64,000 nt of DNA from Shewanella sp. MTB7 (lineage in GTDB: Bacteria; Pseudomonadota; Gammaproteobacteria; Enterobacterales; Shewanellaceae), in the NCBI RefSeq assembly GCF_027571385.1, contig NZ_CP085636.1, positions 1,054,001 through 1,118,000 on the forward strand, written 5' to 3'. The notes under the pieces are model-generated. The model had not been told where the DNA came from, made no database searches, and saw only the letters and a list, made by a program, of their open reading frames with translations. Of the stretch, positions 18,483 through 27,779 are shown one piece after another (position 1 is the first letter of the stretch; each line of letters starts with the position of its first letter). A program made the translations under genes and the position numbers.

Positions 18483-19242
18483 ATCAAGCAGTATTGATTC
18501 AATCGTCTCGAGTGATGAACTGCTGGCGCTACTCAGTGCTCCAGCAGTTGAGCAGAAGAGTGAGCTTGAGCGAATAAATGTATTTTTAGCTGAGTTAACT
18601 CCAGCACAGCGTGTGGCATGGGCGCTTGAGTTCCTGCCTGGGAATCATGCGCTATCATCGAGTTTTGGTATTCAGGGGGCAGTTATGTTGCATCTCGTTA
18701 GCAGTCAAAAAGCCGATATTCCAGTGATACTGACTGATACCGGTTATCTTTTTGCTGAAACCTATCGCTTTATCGACAAGTTAACCGAGCGTCTTAAGCT
18801 GAATGTTAAAATCTATTCATCTGAGCTGACTCCTGCTTGGCAGGAGGCAAGGTTTGGCCTGTTATGGGAAAAAGGCTTGGACGGGTTAGATCAATATAAT
18901 CGCATGAACAAGGTTGAGCCGATGCAGCGAGCTCTGCAGGAAAACGAAGTCGGCACTTGGTTTGCTGGTTTACGTCGTTCACAGTCAAGCACGCGTGAAG
19001 CTTTACCTATTCTGGCGATTCACGGTACTCGTTTTAAAATATTACCTATTTTAGATTGGAGTAATAAAGAGATCCATGAGTACCTGACTAAGCATGACTT
19101 GCCTTACCACCCTCTGTGGGAACAAGGCTATGTTTCTGTAGGCGATACACATTCTAGTAAGCCTTTAGAACTAGGAATGACTGAAGAGGAGACTCGCTTC
19201 AACGGCTTGAAGCGTGAGTGTGGTCTGCACTTTGAAATCTAA
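18460..19242 (+). CDS. cysH: Phosphoadenosine phosphosulfate reductase
   Basis: CysH reduces PAPS to sulfite with thioredoxin or glutaredoxin. The protein has [14 protein letters not shown], the [13 protein letters not shown] segment, RRSQSSTRE and the C-terminal catalytic cysteine motif ECGLHFEI. It lacks the paired Cys-Cys motifs of iron-sulfur APS reductases, so PAPS is the expected substrate. I chose the ATG at 18460 because AAGGA lies six bases upstream; an ATG at 18475 gives a length nearer E. coli CysH (244), and 18442 is less likely. The start lies within the end of cysI. The gene is followed by a strong terminator. Confidence 0.95.
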   Translation: MSRAIMPESSSIDSIVSSDELLALLSAPAVEQKSELERINVFLAELTPAQRVAWALEFLPGNHALSSSFGIQGAVMLHLVSSQKADIPVILTDTGYLFAETYRFIDKLTERLKLNVKIYSSELTPAWQEARFGLLWEKGLDGLDQYNRMNKVEPMQRALQENEVGTWFAGLRRSQSSTREALPILAIHGTRFKILPILDWSNKEIHEYLTKHDLPYHPLWEQGYVSVGDTHSSKPLELGMTEEETRFNGLKRECGLHFEI

Positions 19243-19260
19243 TTTCTAGTGAACAAAATC

Positions 19261-19295
19261 AAACCACTTTTCTGCTGCAGATCAGTGGTTTTTTT
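19261..19295 (+). terminator. Rho-independent terminator of cysJIH
   Basis: AAACCACT at 19261-19268 pairs with AGTGGTTT at 19284-19291 and runs into a T-tract ending near 19295. Confidence 0.85.
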
Positions 19296-20111
19296 ATGTG
19301 GTAAGTATGATGATAATCGTTAAAGTTGTGGGTAACTGGTATGTTCTAATAAGGTTGTTATACCCTTGTTAAATAAAGTATTGGCGATTGAAATGTAAAC
19401 TTTTGACTTAAATTTGCTAATATTTATACATTTTTACCCACAGCGTTATGCACACGTTGTATTTATGGTCTATAGTCATCAGTTCCCGTAGATGGTTTTA
19501 GTATGTTGTTCTGTTTAGAGTCTATGTGTAACTCAGTGATAACAAGGTCTTCCCTATATCATTTGGCTTATTTTCTGACCTTTAAGTCTATAGAAATGGT
19601 CGATAGATATGACTTGTTATCACATGCAGAGCTGTCAGCAGATATAAGCCTTGCTTGTCCTTTGGATAAGCGGCATTTTGATTGACTTGTTAGCGCTTGT
19701 ATAATCAAAATCTTAAGCGCCTGAATAGTCCGCTGTGGCTATTCAGGCAATAATCCGCAATGCCCTCCAAATCTCTTTTTAAAGCTTCGCTGATGAAGAC
19801 TCTTATGTCGTTAAGGTATCCGATTTAAGGCCGCGTTAGTCATTGGCAGGAAGTTTGTTAAATCAGATTTTATTCATCTTGGTCTAGCTTAGCTATTTCC
19901 TTCACTTGATCCCCTGATTACTTGATAATGCTCGTTTTAGAGGCTTTGCGTTAGTTCAATTCTAGGCATATGAGTATTGGGATCCTACATTTCCAAGTAG
20001 CTTGGGTATAAGAGCCTGATAGAGTATATTGATCCGTTCATGCCAGTAAGAATGATCTAAGTCTAAGTACGTCTTAGCTATAAGAACGTTAATTTAAATG
20101 GAGTTAGTTGG
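19296..20111. other. Gene-free region with one strong hairpin
   Basis: More than 800 bases follow the cysH terminator before the next gene. The only candidate frame (19503-19685, plus) has no ribosome binding site or recognisable product. The notable structure is the inverted repeat at 19719-19748. The final 100 bases presumably hold the promoter of the gene at 20112. Confidence 0.45.
19719..19748. repeat. Perfect ten-base hairpin
   Basis: GCCTGAATAG at 19719-19728 and CTATTCAGGC at 19739-19748 are perfect complements around a ten-base loop. No T-tract follows on the plus strand; on the minus strand GCTTAAGATTTTG follows. It could be part of a small RNA, a terminator of an unseen minus-strand transcript, or a repeat remnant. 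Confidence 0.5.
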
Positions 20112-21839
20112 ATGAAAAAAATATTAATCGCAGCAGCAGTGATAGCAGCAAGCGCTGCTGGGTACTGGGTGAGTCAAGATATGGAAGCAAATGGTGAGTC
20201 AAATGCCATTTTAGCTTTTGTTCCGGCCGATACACCTGTTTTTTCTGGTCAGCTAACCCCATTTCCTATTAAAGCCTATATCAACTCCGTTTCTCCAGGT
20301 TATCAAAGCTACTCAGATGATATGTTCGCTGAGCTTGAAGAGTCCGACGATGCTAGGGCTAAGTTCATGTTAAGTTTGATCCAAACTTACATGGCTAGCT
20401 TAGTCAGTGGTGATACATTTATCTCGACTTTCGGTCTTCCTGAACAGATGCGTAGTTACTTTTATACCTTAGGTCTTCTGCCCGTGATTAAACTGGAAGT
20501 TGAAAAGCCTGAGGCGATTTGGACTGTGCTGGATAAAGCTGAAAAAGAGAGTGGCTTTACTCATGAGAAAAAAAGCATAAAAGGTCAAGAGTACCGTGCT
20601 TACGCGCTTACTGATGCGGATGAATCTGAAACCATATTTCTACTGTTTTCTATCAGTAATGGCATTCTGACGGTGACACTGGATAGCGCTTTTAGTCAGC
20701 CTAGTACACTCGAAACGGCACTTGGATTGACTCCTGTCACTAACTCTCTAGCCGATTCAGACATATTGCAAGATATCATGAAGACTCATGGCTTTAATGG
20801 CGATGGTATTGGGTATATTAACCATCAAGAGTTGGTCAAGGCGGTAACGACTAAAGATGGTAATCAATTAGCGAGACAGCTTATGGCATTTGCTGAGCTG
20901 GAGGGGGAGGATCCTTTCGCTATGCTACGTTCAAACGAGTGCCATACTGAGTTATCAGCTATTGTCGCCAACTGGCCTCGTACTGTATTTGGTGTCAGTA
21001 ATGTCTCTATTAGTGACATACTGAGTCATATTGAATTTGCCACCATCGTTGAGAGTAAAAATCAGGTGATGCTTGATGCATTGTCATCTATGCAAGGATT
21101 TATTCCTGATTACATACGTCAGGCTGATTCAGTGTTCTCTATGGGACTCGGTTTAGATATGAATCAACTAGCGCCTTCATTGACAGCCATATGGGATGAT
21201 ATGTTAACGCCACAATATCAGTGCCAAGTGTTGCAAGAGGCACAAGAGGAGGTGTCTGGTCAGAGCCCGGCAATGTTGGGTATGTTTACCGGTATGGCCA
21301 ATGGTGTTAAGGGGCTTGCGGCTTCGGTCATTGATTATCAGTTTAATGATGACCAAGATAATCCGGGCCTCAAAAGTTTGGATGCGATAATAAGTTTATC
21401 AGCAGAGAATCCAAGCATGTTGTTTAATATGGTAAAATCTTTTGCTCCAGAGCTAGCGAGTATTCAATTAACGAATAATAATGAAGCCGTTGATCTTTCC
21501 CCTTTATTGCCAATCTTACCTGAGTTGGGAATTAAACCTATGATGGCGATTAGAGGTGAGCACTTAGTGATTTTCAGTGGAGAAGCGGGAGAAGTGAAAG
21601 CCAATGAGCTTGTGGGAGAGACCTTGAACAATCAGAGCCTTTACTCTTTTGGGGTGGATTACGGCAAGGTGATCCCATTTCTTATCACACTTTCGGAAAT
21701 GGCTGGAGAGCCGATCTCTGAAGAGTTATCCATGATGAAAGGTTATAATATGCAGGTGAGAATGGGAATAGATGTGAATCAAACCGGTATTGTTTTCGAT
21801 TCAGTTATGGATAGTAAAGTTGCACCAGCAAATGAGTAA
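20112..21839 (+). CDS. Exported protein of unknown function, DUF3352-like
   Basis: The 575-residue protein begins with MKKILIAAAVIAASAAGYWVS, a signal peptide or N-terminal anchor, and then AILAFVPADTPVFSGQL, the opening that I associate with DUF3352-type proteins. The body is a mix of sheet and amphipathic helix with conserved-looking segments such as GINGILTV-like strands and two cysteines (in NECHTE and QYQCQV) that could form a disulfide in the periplasm. It stands alone between its own promoter region and a strong terminator. No enzymatic motif is visible, and the family assignment is from the opening pattern only. Confidence 0.6.
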   Translation: MKKILIAAAVIAASAAGYWVSQDMEANGESNAILAFVPADTPVFSGQLTPFPIKAYINSVSPGYQSYSDDMFAELEESDDARAKFMLSLIQTYMASLVSGDTFISTFGLPEQMRSYFYTLGLLPVIKLEVEKPEAIWTVLDKAEKESGFTHEKKSIKGQEYRAYALTDADESETIFLLFSISNGILTVTLDSAFSQPSTLETALGLTPVTNSLADSDILQDIMKTHGFNGDGIGYINHQELVKAVTTKDGNQLARQLMAFAELEGEDPFAMLRSNECHTELSAIVANWPRTVFGVSNVSISDILSHIEFATIVESKNQVMLDALSSMQGFIPDYIRQADSVFSMGLGLDMNQLAPSLTAIWDDMLTPQYQCQVLQEAQEEVSGQSPAMLGMFTGMANGVKGLAASVIDYQFNDDQDNPGLKSLDAIISLSAENPSMLFNMVKSFAPELASIQLTNNNEAVDLSPLLPILPELGIKPMMAIRGEHLVIFSGEAGEVKANELVGETLNNQSLYSFGVDYGKVIPFLITLSEMAGEPISEELSMMKGYNMQVRMGIDVNQTGIVFDSVMDSKVAPANE

Positions 21840-21855
21840 GTTAGTATAATCAGTT

Positions 21856-21881
21856 GAGCCAGCTAAGCTGGCTCTTTTTTT
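21856..21881 (+). terminator. Rho-independent terminator
   Basis: GAGCCAGC-TAA-GCTGGCTC at 21856-21874 followed by seven T. Confidence 0.92.
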
Positions 21882-21902
21882 GACATTAGGAATCTTTAAG
21901 CT

Positions 21903-22316
21903 ATGCCGATAGCGGGTATGTTTTTAAAAGCAAATGAAGTGCGTGTTGTGACATTATCAGGTTCACGTACGAGTCATGAGTTAGTGTCACCTAAAGTAAA
22001 TAAACTGGCATTGATAAAGAATCCAAATCAAAGCGAAGTTATCCAGTTTGGTGAAATGATTCATGCTTATTGTGTAGAGTATAAGATTGAACAGATTGTC
22101 TTGAACCGTAGAGCGACGTCGGGGCAAGGCGCTGGTGGTGCCGGTACCTTCTTAATGGAGGGGGTTATTTTGGCGATGGCACCAGTAAAAGTGAACTTGG
22201 TACACCCCGCGACAGTAAGGGCGACAGACAAAAAAACTGCTGAGATTAAAGGGTTAAAGCCTAAAACAGTCGATCTTGGTAAAGCTTACGACTTAGCATT
22301 TGAATTTCTTACTTAA
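21903..22316 (+). CDS. DUF3010 family protein
   Basis: The 137-residue protein matches DUF3010 as I recall it in gammaproteobacteria: FLKANEVRVVTLSG at the start, IVLNRRATSGQGAGGAGTFLMEG in the middle and VHPATVRATDKK. The arrangement of an acidic-free first strand, a loop with Arg and Gly, and a C-terminal helix is reminiscent of RNase H-like folds such as YqgF or RuvC, but catalytic acidic residues are not obvious. It is cytoplasmic, with no signal peptide. Function is unknown. Confidence 0.8.
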   Translation: MPIAGMFLKANEVRVVTLSGSRTSHELVSPKVNKLALIKNPNQSEVIQFGEMIHAYCVEYKIEQIVLNRRATSGQGAGGAGTFLMEGVILAMAPVKVNLVHPATVRATDKKTAEIKGLKPKTVDLGKAYDLAFEFLT

Positions 22317-22336
22317 ATTTTTTATTTTATTGCATT

Positions 22337-22372
22337 TTAAACTCAAGAAATCTTTAAATTTACTGAGTTTAA
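22337..22372 (+). terminator. Possible terminator hairpin after the DUF3010 gene
   Basis: TTAAACTCA at 22337-22345 pairs with TGAGTTTAA at 22364-22372 around an 18-base loop. The following sequence is T-rich but has no clean T-tract. Confidence 0.4.
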
Positions 22373-22440
22373 GTTCATTTTCTTTAATGATTTCTGGGTT
22401 TGATATTCCATCGAAGCCTTAAGTAAGGTATAAGGGCGCT

Positions 22441-23295
22441 ATGAAAATTCCGAAACGTATCCAGCCTCTCGTCGATGAAGGCTTAGTAGATGAAGTCCTT
22501 CGTCCATTGATGAGTGGCAAAGAAGCCGATGTCTTCGTTGTCCGTAGTGGTGGCGATGTACGTTGTGCAAAAATTTATAAAGAAGCTGAGAAGCGCAGCT
22601 TTAAGCAAGCGGTTCAATATCGTGAAGGGCGTAAGAGCCGTAATAGCCGTCGCTCAAGAGCAATGGAAAAAGGATCTAAATTTGGCCGTAGCGAGCAGGA
22701 GTCTGCTTGGCAAAATGCCGAAGTTGATGCCTTGTATCGTCTTGCTAATGCCGGGGTTCGTGTTCCACAACCTTATGGATGTTTTGACGGTGTACTCTTA
22801 ATGGAGCTTATCACCGACGATGATGGTTTTGTTGCACCGCGTCTTAATGATGTTACTTTGACATCAGAGCAAGCGCTTGAGCAGCATGAGACTGTGATGA
22901 AAGACGTACAGCGTATGTTGTGTGCTGGATTAATTCATGGTGATCTTTCTGAGTTTAATGTGCTATTGGATAGCTCAGGTCCGGTGATTATTGATCTGCC
23001 TCAAGCGGTTGACGCGGCTGCCAATAACAACGCAAAACGTATGTTAGAGCGTGACGTGAATAACATGACTCAATACTATGGTCAGTTTGCGCCTGAATTG
23101 CTAGAAACTAAATATGCCAAAGAGATGTGGGCCCTGTTTGAGTCTGGCAAATTGAAACCGGATACCGTGCTAACTGGTGTATTTGTAGAGAGCACTAAAG
23201 CGGCTGATGTCGATTCTATTCTTGCTGAAATTGAAGCGGCTTTCGATGAAGAGCAAGATCGTAAAGAGCGTATTCGAGAAGCGGCAGAAGGTTAA
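22441..23295 (+). CDS. RIO1-family serine protein kinase
   Basis: The 284-residue protein has the compact RIO kinase fold. Visible motifs are GKEADVFVV with RCAKIYK (nucleotide loop and ATP-binding lysine), the catalytic HGDLSEFNVLL near residue 160, and the metal-binding IIDLPQAVD. RIO1 proteins autophosphorylate and in archaea and eukaryotes act in small-subunit ribosome maturation; the bacterial role is not established. The basic segment after residue 50 (REGRKSRNSRRSRAMEK) could contact RNA. It has a simple promoter region upstream and converges with the peroxiredoxin gene. Confidence 0.9.
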   Translation: MKIPKRIQPLVDEGLVDEVLRPLMSGKEADVFVVRSGGDVRCAKIYKEAEKRSFKQAVQYREGRKSRNSRRSRAMEKGSKFGRSEQESAWQNAEVDALYRLANAGVRVPQPYGCFDGVLLMELITDDDGFVAPRLNDVTLTSEQALEQHETVMKDVQRMLCAGLIHGDLSEFNVLLDSSGPVIIDLPQAVDAAANNNAKRMLERDVNNMTQYYGQFAPELLETKYAKEMWALFESGKLKPDTVLTGVFVESTKAADVDSILAEIEAAFDEEQDRKERIREAAEG

Positions 23296-23303
23296 TATTG
23301 AGA

Positions 23304-23336
23304 TCTCCCTAAAGCTGATGGTTAGCCTTAGGGAGA
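23304..23336. terminator. Hairpin between convergent genes
   Basis: TCTCCCTAA at 23304-23312 pairs with TTAGGGAGA at 23328-23336 in the 53-base gap between the RIO1 and peroxiredoxin stops. It may serve both directions; T-tracts are weak. Confidence 0.55.
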
Positions 23337-23348
23337 GATGTTAAGTCA

Positions 23349-23876
23349 TCACTTTTGTTTATCAATTCCGAGTTCAGCTAAGTTTGCCGCAATATCTTCG
23401 GCCGCAGTTTCTGCATTAATATCCTCATCTATCTTCAAGATTTTACCGTCTTTATCGATGTAAAATGTCACTCGGCTAGCCACGCGAACAAAGTTAAGCA
23501 CATCGTATGCCTTAGCTGTCTTTTTCGTCGGATCGCTTAACATGGGAAAATCAGCTTTCTGCTCTTTAGCAAACTCTTGGTTATCTTCTAAGTCATCGAC
23601 ACTGGCCATCATATAGACTGCATTGTATTCACGGATCAAATGTCCTTTTTGAACCAAAGAGCGACACTCTAATGTGCAACCATGGGTGTTTGCCATGGGG
23701 TACCAGGCGAGCACTAATGTCTGTTTGCCTAAATAATCACTGAGTTGATAGAAGTGACCATCGGTTGATTGGAGTTTAAAGTCTGGGGCGGTATCGCCAA
23801 CGTTAAGGTCGGTAGCCATCACTGTTAAGGGGCTGGAAAATAGGATGACGAATAGTATTTTTAGAAAAGCTTTCAT
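23349..23876 (-). CDS. Exported peroxiredoxin (AhpC/TSA, BCP-like)
   Basis: The 175-residue protein carries a signal peptide (FLKILFVILFSSPLTVMA) followed by the thioredoxin-fold start VGDTAPDFKL. The peroxidatic site is PMANTHGCTLEC, fitting PxxxTxxC, with a second cysteine four residues later as in BCP-type enzymes. It would reduce hydrogen peroxide or organic hydroperoxides in the periplasm. Export distinguishes it from cytoplasmic BCP. It ends next to a hairpin shared with the RIO1 gene. Confidence 0.85.
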   Translation of the reverse strand: MKAFLKILFVILFSSPLTVMATDLNVGDTAPDFKLQSTDGHFYQLSDYLGKQTLVLAWYPMANTHGCTLECRSLVQKGHLIREYNAVYMMASVDDLEDNQEFAKEQKADFPMLSDPTKKTAKAYDVLNFVRVASRVTFYIDKDGKILKIDEDINAETAAEDIAANLAELGIDKQK

Positions 23877-23940
23877 GTTAGCGATGCCTGTGGATTCTGA
23901 TATTATCTCACTAGATTAGCATACTTGTTTATGCTGATGC

Positions 23941-24315
23941 TTAGGAGAGTTTAGCGCAGAGGGTTAATTGTATTTTGCTATCTCCTTCGACAAGTGTAGT
24001 AAGTTGCTCGCCAAATTCAATCGTTATAATTTGTTGAGCTGTGTGAGTTGAATGCAGATGATTTATGGTGATTAAGCTATGAATTTGAATGAGATTTTCA
24101 GAGATAAGACTTGGCGTAAGTATTATTGAACACCTCTCATTTTCGATAAGAAGCGCTTTGTTTACTATGGCAGGCTTAGTGGTATCGATTAAAAGCGTCT
24201 CTTCGTATAAAAGCTGAAGAGACAACTCCAGTTTGGTTTCAGTTTCTATCTCGAACTTATCTGCTTGTCTCTTGTATTGTGCATTGAGATAAAACCCACC
24301 AATCGGACTGCTCAT
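23941..24315 (-). CDS. Uncharacterised small protein
   Basis: This 124-residue frame encodes a soluble protein with alternating hydrophobic strands and few charged clusters (for example KLELSLQLLYEETLLIDTT). There is no signal peptide. Position and direction suggest that it follows the gene at 24393 in one transcript. Composition and strand order fit a real, all-beta protein, but I do not recognise it. Confidence 0.5.
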   Translation of the reverse strand: MSSPIGGFYLNAQYKRQADKFEIETETKLELSLQLLYEETLLIDTTKPAIVNKALLIENERCSIILTPSLISENLIQIHSLITINHLHSTHTAQQIITIEFGEQLTTLVEGDSKIQLTLCAKLS

Positions 24316-24392
24316 CTTGAAATTCCATGTACTTTATTTGCCATTCAAAAACGTAACTGACAATACTGTTAGTGACTGATTAATATACTCTA

Positions 24393-24740
24393 CTATGCAT
24401 TTTTTCCGTTTTCTAGTTCGATAAGCATATTTGCATAATTCATCCAGTCGACGATTAATGCTTTGATTAGCACCTGAGTCCCAGTATCCACATTAGCACT
24501 CCGTTCTTTTACTGCAAGGTGCTCTACTACAGCTCTAACATCCAAAGAAAGTAAGTTCACCCTAAAGTTATCTTTGGGACTAGGGTTGTTGTCGGCTTGG
24601 GGATTTAGAGCTCCAACCATCTGATTTTGTACAAGTAGTGCCAGTTTTGGGTTTTCACTTCTTAGCATGGCGACAGTCATGCGCAGTGCGCCTCGATTGA
24701 AATTATCCGCTTTCTGTATAAATGTGCGTTTATTTGACAT
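24393..24740 (-). CDS. Uncharacterised small helical protein
   Basis: A 115-residue frame starting MSNKRTFIQKADNFNRGAL. It is mostly helical, with RMTVAMLRSENPKLALLV and a C-terminal WMNYANMLIELENGKN. No signal, membrane segment or known motif is visible. It lies between the S41-like gene (24786) and the small gene at 23941, all on the minus strand, so the three may form an operon. Coding status is supported by codon use and position, not by recognition. Confidence 0.5.
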   Translation of the reverse strand: MSNKRTFIQKADNFNRGALRMTVAMLRSENPKLALLVQNQMVGALNPQADNNPSPKDNFRVNLLSLDVRAVVEHLAVKERSANVDTGTQVLIKALIVDWMNYANMLIELENGKNA

Positions 24741-24785
24741 GGTGAATTCCGATCTTGAAGATACGTCCTTTATGAATAGTTTAAC

Positions 24786-26261
24786 TCAATTAATTATGGC
24801 TGTGGCATAAGACTGAGATCGTTTATCTGGGCAGTTAGGCATTGGCTGACATTTGAGTTGAGTGACTAAGGTTGACCAATGAATGGGTCTTCTGGCTGTC
24901 AGAATAATGTCTGGTTGAGTTCCTACACCTGATATTAAGTTTCCTTGATTGCTATAATTAAGACTTGTGGTGAGCTCTATACTGAGCTTGCTGTTAGGTA
25001 AACGGAAACGATAGTGTTTGCCTATGTCTCCTTGAGTTTTTTCACCAACTAAAGTGACTCTGGGCCAGTTTTTTGCTAGATAAGCAATCCATTCACATTC
25101 TTGTTTACATTGTGGGCCAATAAGCAGAACTAGCCTGTTTGAGTGTGGATATCTATCAGGCACTTTTTTGTTTTTTCTACCATAGAGCTGACTGAAGTGA
25201 CCTGTTTGCTTACTTTCAATCTCTTTTTTTATTTCAGATATCTGTATCTGTTCGAAGAACGTCAGTTCATCTAAAGAACGAAAGTGATCTGTCCTTAAAT
25301 AGTCATTTTTAACATCAATAGAGCGTCGATATTGGGCAAAGGTGAAAACGGGATTAATCGTGCTTCTGTCTACGTTGCTTAGGGGGGCTCGATCTGCAAA
25401 GTTATTCATTATTATGTTTAATAGCTTATCACTGGCTCCACTAGCCTCTCTTAGGTCTAGAATGGTTAGTGGGTTCTTGAATGCTAGCTGAAGTTTGGAT
25501 AACAGATAACTATCTGTGGCGAGCTGATCTAAGTCAGAGATCTTAATCGGGTTGGGGGTTTTATCTGAGCTTATGAGTGCGGGTTCATGATAAACGGGCT
25601 TGACTTTGAGAGGAATAACTAACTCAATCTGGGAGTTTGAGCCCTCACCATTACTAAGAGAAAGGGTGACTATTTTACCTAACGCTATGCCCATTTCAGC
25701 TCTTAATATATCTATCTGTAACAGCCATTGATGTTGAAGTGTTAAGCTCCCTTGTTGTGACTTTGGCATAAAGTGTTTAGCTGTTTTTAGCCAATGAGAT
25801 ATCGGTATGCCATCGATATGAGTAATAAATGGGTGGTCAATAGACAGTGGGTTATTGAATGAGTCAAGTGCGAGCCATAAGTCTCCCATGGGTCTTAATG
25901 TGCAAGGGAGTTGTCCTGTTGAAGCCGTATCCGCAGAGAGGTGGATGCCTGGGTCATCTAATTGAGCGGTTAACTTAGTTATCTCAGCGTGAAACCTAGT
26001 GGAATCTATCTCAATGGGATAAAGATATCGAATATGTTCGATATCTTGTTTAATTTTTTCTAGGCGTGAAGGGACAAGAATTGAAAATGCTGATTTTCGC
26101 TCAATCTCTGTGACTAAGACATTGAGATCTTGCTGCATTTGGCTGAAGCTTAGGCTCGTTTTGAAGGTGTTATCTACCAGCATAAAACGGGAGAGCTGCA
26201 GAATACAAAGCAGCAAACAGATACCAAATATATTAACGATATCTTTAAATTTGAAGGTCAT
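24786..26261 (-). CDS. S41-like protease-family protein with apparently degraded active site
   Basis: The protein has 491 residues from the ATG at 26261, which is preceded by AAGGAG at five-base spacing; the longer frame from a GTG at 26285 is unlikely. An N-terminal hydrophobic helix (IFGICLLLCILQLSRFML) suggests an anchored or exported protein. The C-terminal half has S41 (tail-specific protease) landmarks: a central LTILDLREASGA strand, then GEKTQGDIGKHYRFRLP and GVGTQPDI. Where the nucleophile motif (TxSAxE) should lie, the sequence reads GPQCKQECEW, so the catalytic serine seems lost. It may be an inactive relative or use a different residue. It probably heads an operon with the two small genes downstream. 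Confidence 0.65.
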   Translation of the reverse strand: MTFKFKDIVNIFGICLLLCILQLSRFMLVDNTFKTSLSFSQMQQDLNVLVTEIERKSAFSILVPSRLEKIKQDIEHIRYLYPIEIDSTRFHAEITKLTAQLDDPGIHLSADTASTGQLPCTLRPMGDLWLALDSFNNPLSIDHPFITHIDGIPISHWLKTAKHFMPKSQQGSLTLQHQWLLQIDILRAEMGIALGKIVTLSLSNGEGSNSQIELVIPLKVKPVYHEPALISSDKTPNPIKISDLDQLATDSYLLSKLQLAFKNPLTILDLREASGASDKLLNIIMNNFADRAPLSNVDRSTINPVFTFAQYRRSIDVKNDYLRTDHFRSLDELTFFEQIQISEIKKEIESKQTGHFSQLYGRKNKKVPDRYPHSNRLVLLIGPQCKQECEWIAYLAKNWPRVTLVGEKTQGDIGKHYRFRLPNSKLSIELTTSLNYSNQGNLISGVGTQPDIILTARRPIHWSTLVTQLKCQPMPNCPDKRSQSYATAIIN

Positions 26262-26470
26262 ATCACTCCTTGATATATCCGTCACCAGAGAGGTCTAACG
26301 GCTTAGGTATGTTCAGCTGGTTTACCTTTATCTAGCTCAATACACTATAGCTTATTTAGACGGTCTAATTTATTTCCTTAATGCGCGACTTAAGTCTGTT
26401 TTTCTGATGAGTAAGGGCTTAAACAACGCTTAGATAAGCCCTCATATTTTCTCATGATTAATGTACTATT

Positions 26471-27478
26471 TTAAAGAATATCGTTTATCGACACGCCAAT
26501 ACCTATACGTTGAGTGTGAGCATTGTAATCAATTAAGCTTTCTCCGTAACCATTGAAATATTGGGTGTAAACTCTCAATTGACCAATGATTGGATAACTC
26601 CAAGTGGCTTCAATGGCGCCATAGTTCGGGCTAGTTAAGTTGTTTCTTACCATCATAGTAAATCTATGCTCGTCGATACCATAAATGCCTGTTAGTTCAA
26701 AATTACCCATGTAATCTTCGATATCTGGATTATCATCACCTTCTGGAGAAGAGGGGGTTTCTTTTTCATCTTCAGGTATACGCCACCATACTTTTGCTCC
26801 TAAGGCGAACGGGCCACTATCAAATACCATAGTAGCGTAGAGTCGATTCCAGCTGCGGGAAAGATTGCCTGACTTACCATTTGATTGGTGGGCAGCGCCC
26901 ACTCCCCAGAAGGAGTTACGTAATGGACCTAGTTGCCAATCATTGTTAAACATCATAAATATCTCTGGTTCATGATTAGTTTCACGAAAGGGTGAGGAGA
27001 TATCTTTGTTATAGACTTGCCAATATGACTGATTAGTGTAGGCAACAAATAGATGACCATTGTCACCGAAGACGTTGTACATCAAGGGGAATTTAAAACT
27101 AACCTGAAATTTAGCTTCTACGTTATCTAGACCTAATGTGTGCTCTGTCCCCTCTTTATTAAAGGGCGTCATATTCGGGCTAGTGTTATAGGTTACGGGC
27201 AAAATATAGTTGACGTTATGGGGCGTCATAACAAAGGGGAGTTCAGATGTTGCCAACTCATCATGTACCCGCTCATCGACTAATGAGGTTTTATGCTCTC
27301 TCTCAAGTGAACGGTCATCCTTGTTAGCGGTAACAGACTCTTGTGCTTGGATGCTTTCAGTTTTTGGCGTGTGCTCTTTAACATCATGGGCATAAACAGA
27401 TGATGACAAAGCAAGGCTAGAGAGTAGAGTCAATAAATGGCTTAATGGCCTATTCGGTTTGTTTTTCAGCATCTTCAT
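26471..27478 (-). CDS. pldA: Outer-membrane phospholipase A
   Basis: OMPLA is a calcium-dependent outer-membrane barrel that hydrolyses phospholipids mislocalised to the outer leaflet. The 335-residue protein has a signal peptide ending near SVYA, a linker of polar residues to about 80, and then the barrel. The catalytic region reads AAHQSNGKSG, with His-x-Ser, and SRSWNRLY contains the Asn of the triad. The barrel ends RIGIGVSINDIL. Length is a little above E. coli PldA (289), because of the linker. The second codon pair MKML offers an alternative start two codons in. Confidence 0.9.
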   Translation of the reverse strand: MKMLKNKPNRPLSHLLTLLSSLALSSSVYAHDVKEHTPKTESIQAQESVTANKDDRSLEREHKTSLVDERVHDELATSELPFVMTPHNVNYILPVTYNTSPNMTPFNKEGTEHTLGLDNVEAKFQVSFKFPLMYNVFGDNGHLFVAYTNQSYWQVYNKDISSPFRETNHEPEIFMMFNNDWQLGPLRNSFWGVGAAHQSNGKSGNLSRSWNRLYATMVFDSGPFALGAKVWWRIPEDEKETPSSPEGDDNPDIEDYMGNFELTGIYGIDEHRFTMMVRNNLTSPNYGAIEATWSYPIIGQLRVYTQYFNGYGESLIDYNAHTQRIGIGVSINDIL

Positions 27479-27779
27479 AAGTCATCCATGAAAGATTATA
27501 ATTATTTTTATTAAGGCGAATATTACCTCTCAATTGCTCATTTTAATAGGCTTCGATATCCAAACGACTTGTAAATATATACAAAAGCTTAATGTTGTAA
27601 CAACGTTCTCCTTACAAGGCGGCACAAGTAAAGAGGCTTAACCTATTGTTACCTAATTGAATTTAGTTGAGTTTTTATTTTAAATAACTAAAAGGAATAA
27701 AGAGTAAGAAATAACTATTTATTAAGTTATAAGTAGACAGGTATATTTTACGCTATAGAGTCATGTGTGGAGCAATGAG
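27479..27779. other. Divergent region between pldA and cobA
   Basis: About 300 AT-rich bases separate the divergent genes. Two inverted motifs are present: TTGTAAATATATACAA at 27569-27584 and TTGTAA...TTACAA at 27595-27617. They share TTGTA/TACAA ends and could bind one regulator. No gene is visible. Confidence 0.4.

Noticed and set aside
19446..19454. DnaA-box-like TTATGCACA
   Set aside because: A single near-match without clustering, AT-rich unwinding repeats or replication genes; not an origin.
19503..19685. 60-residue frame after cysH
   Set aside because: No ribosome binding site and low-complexity composition; kept only as part of a gene-free region.
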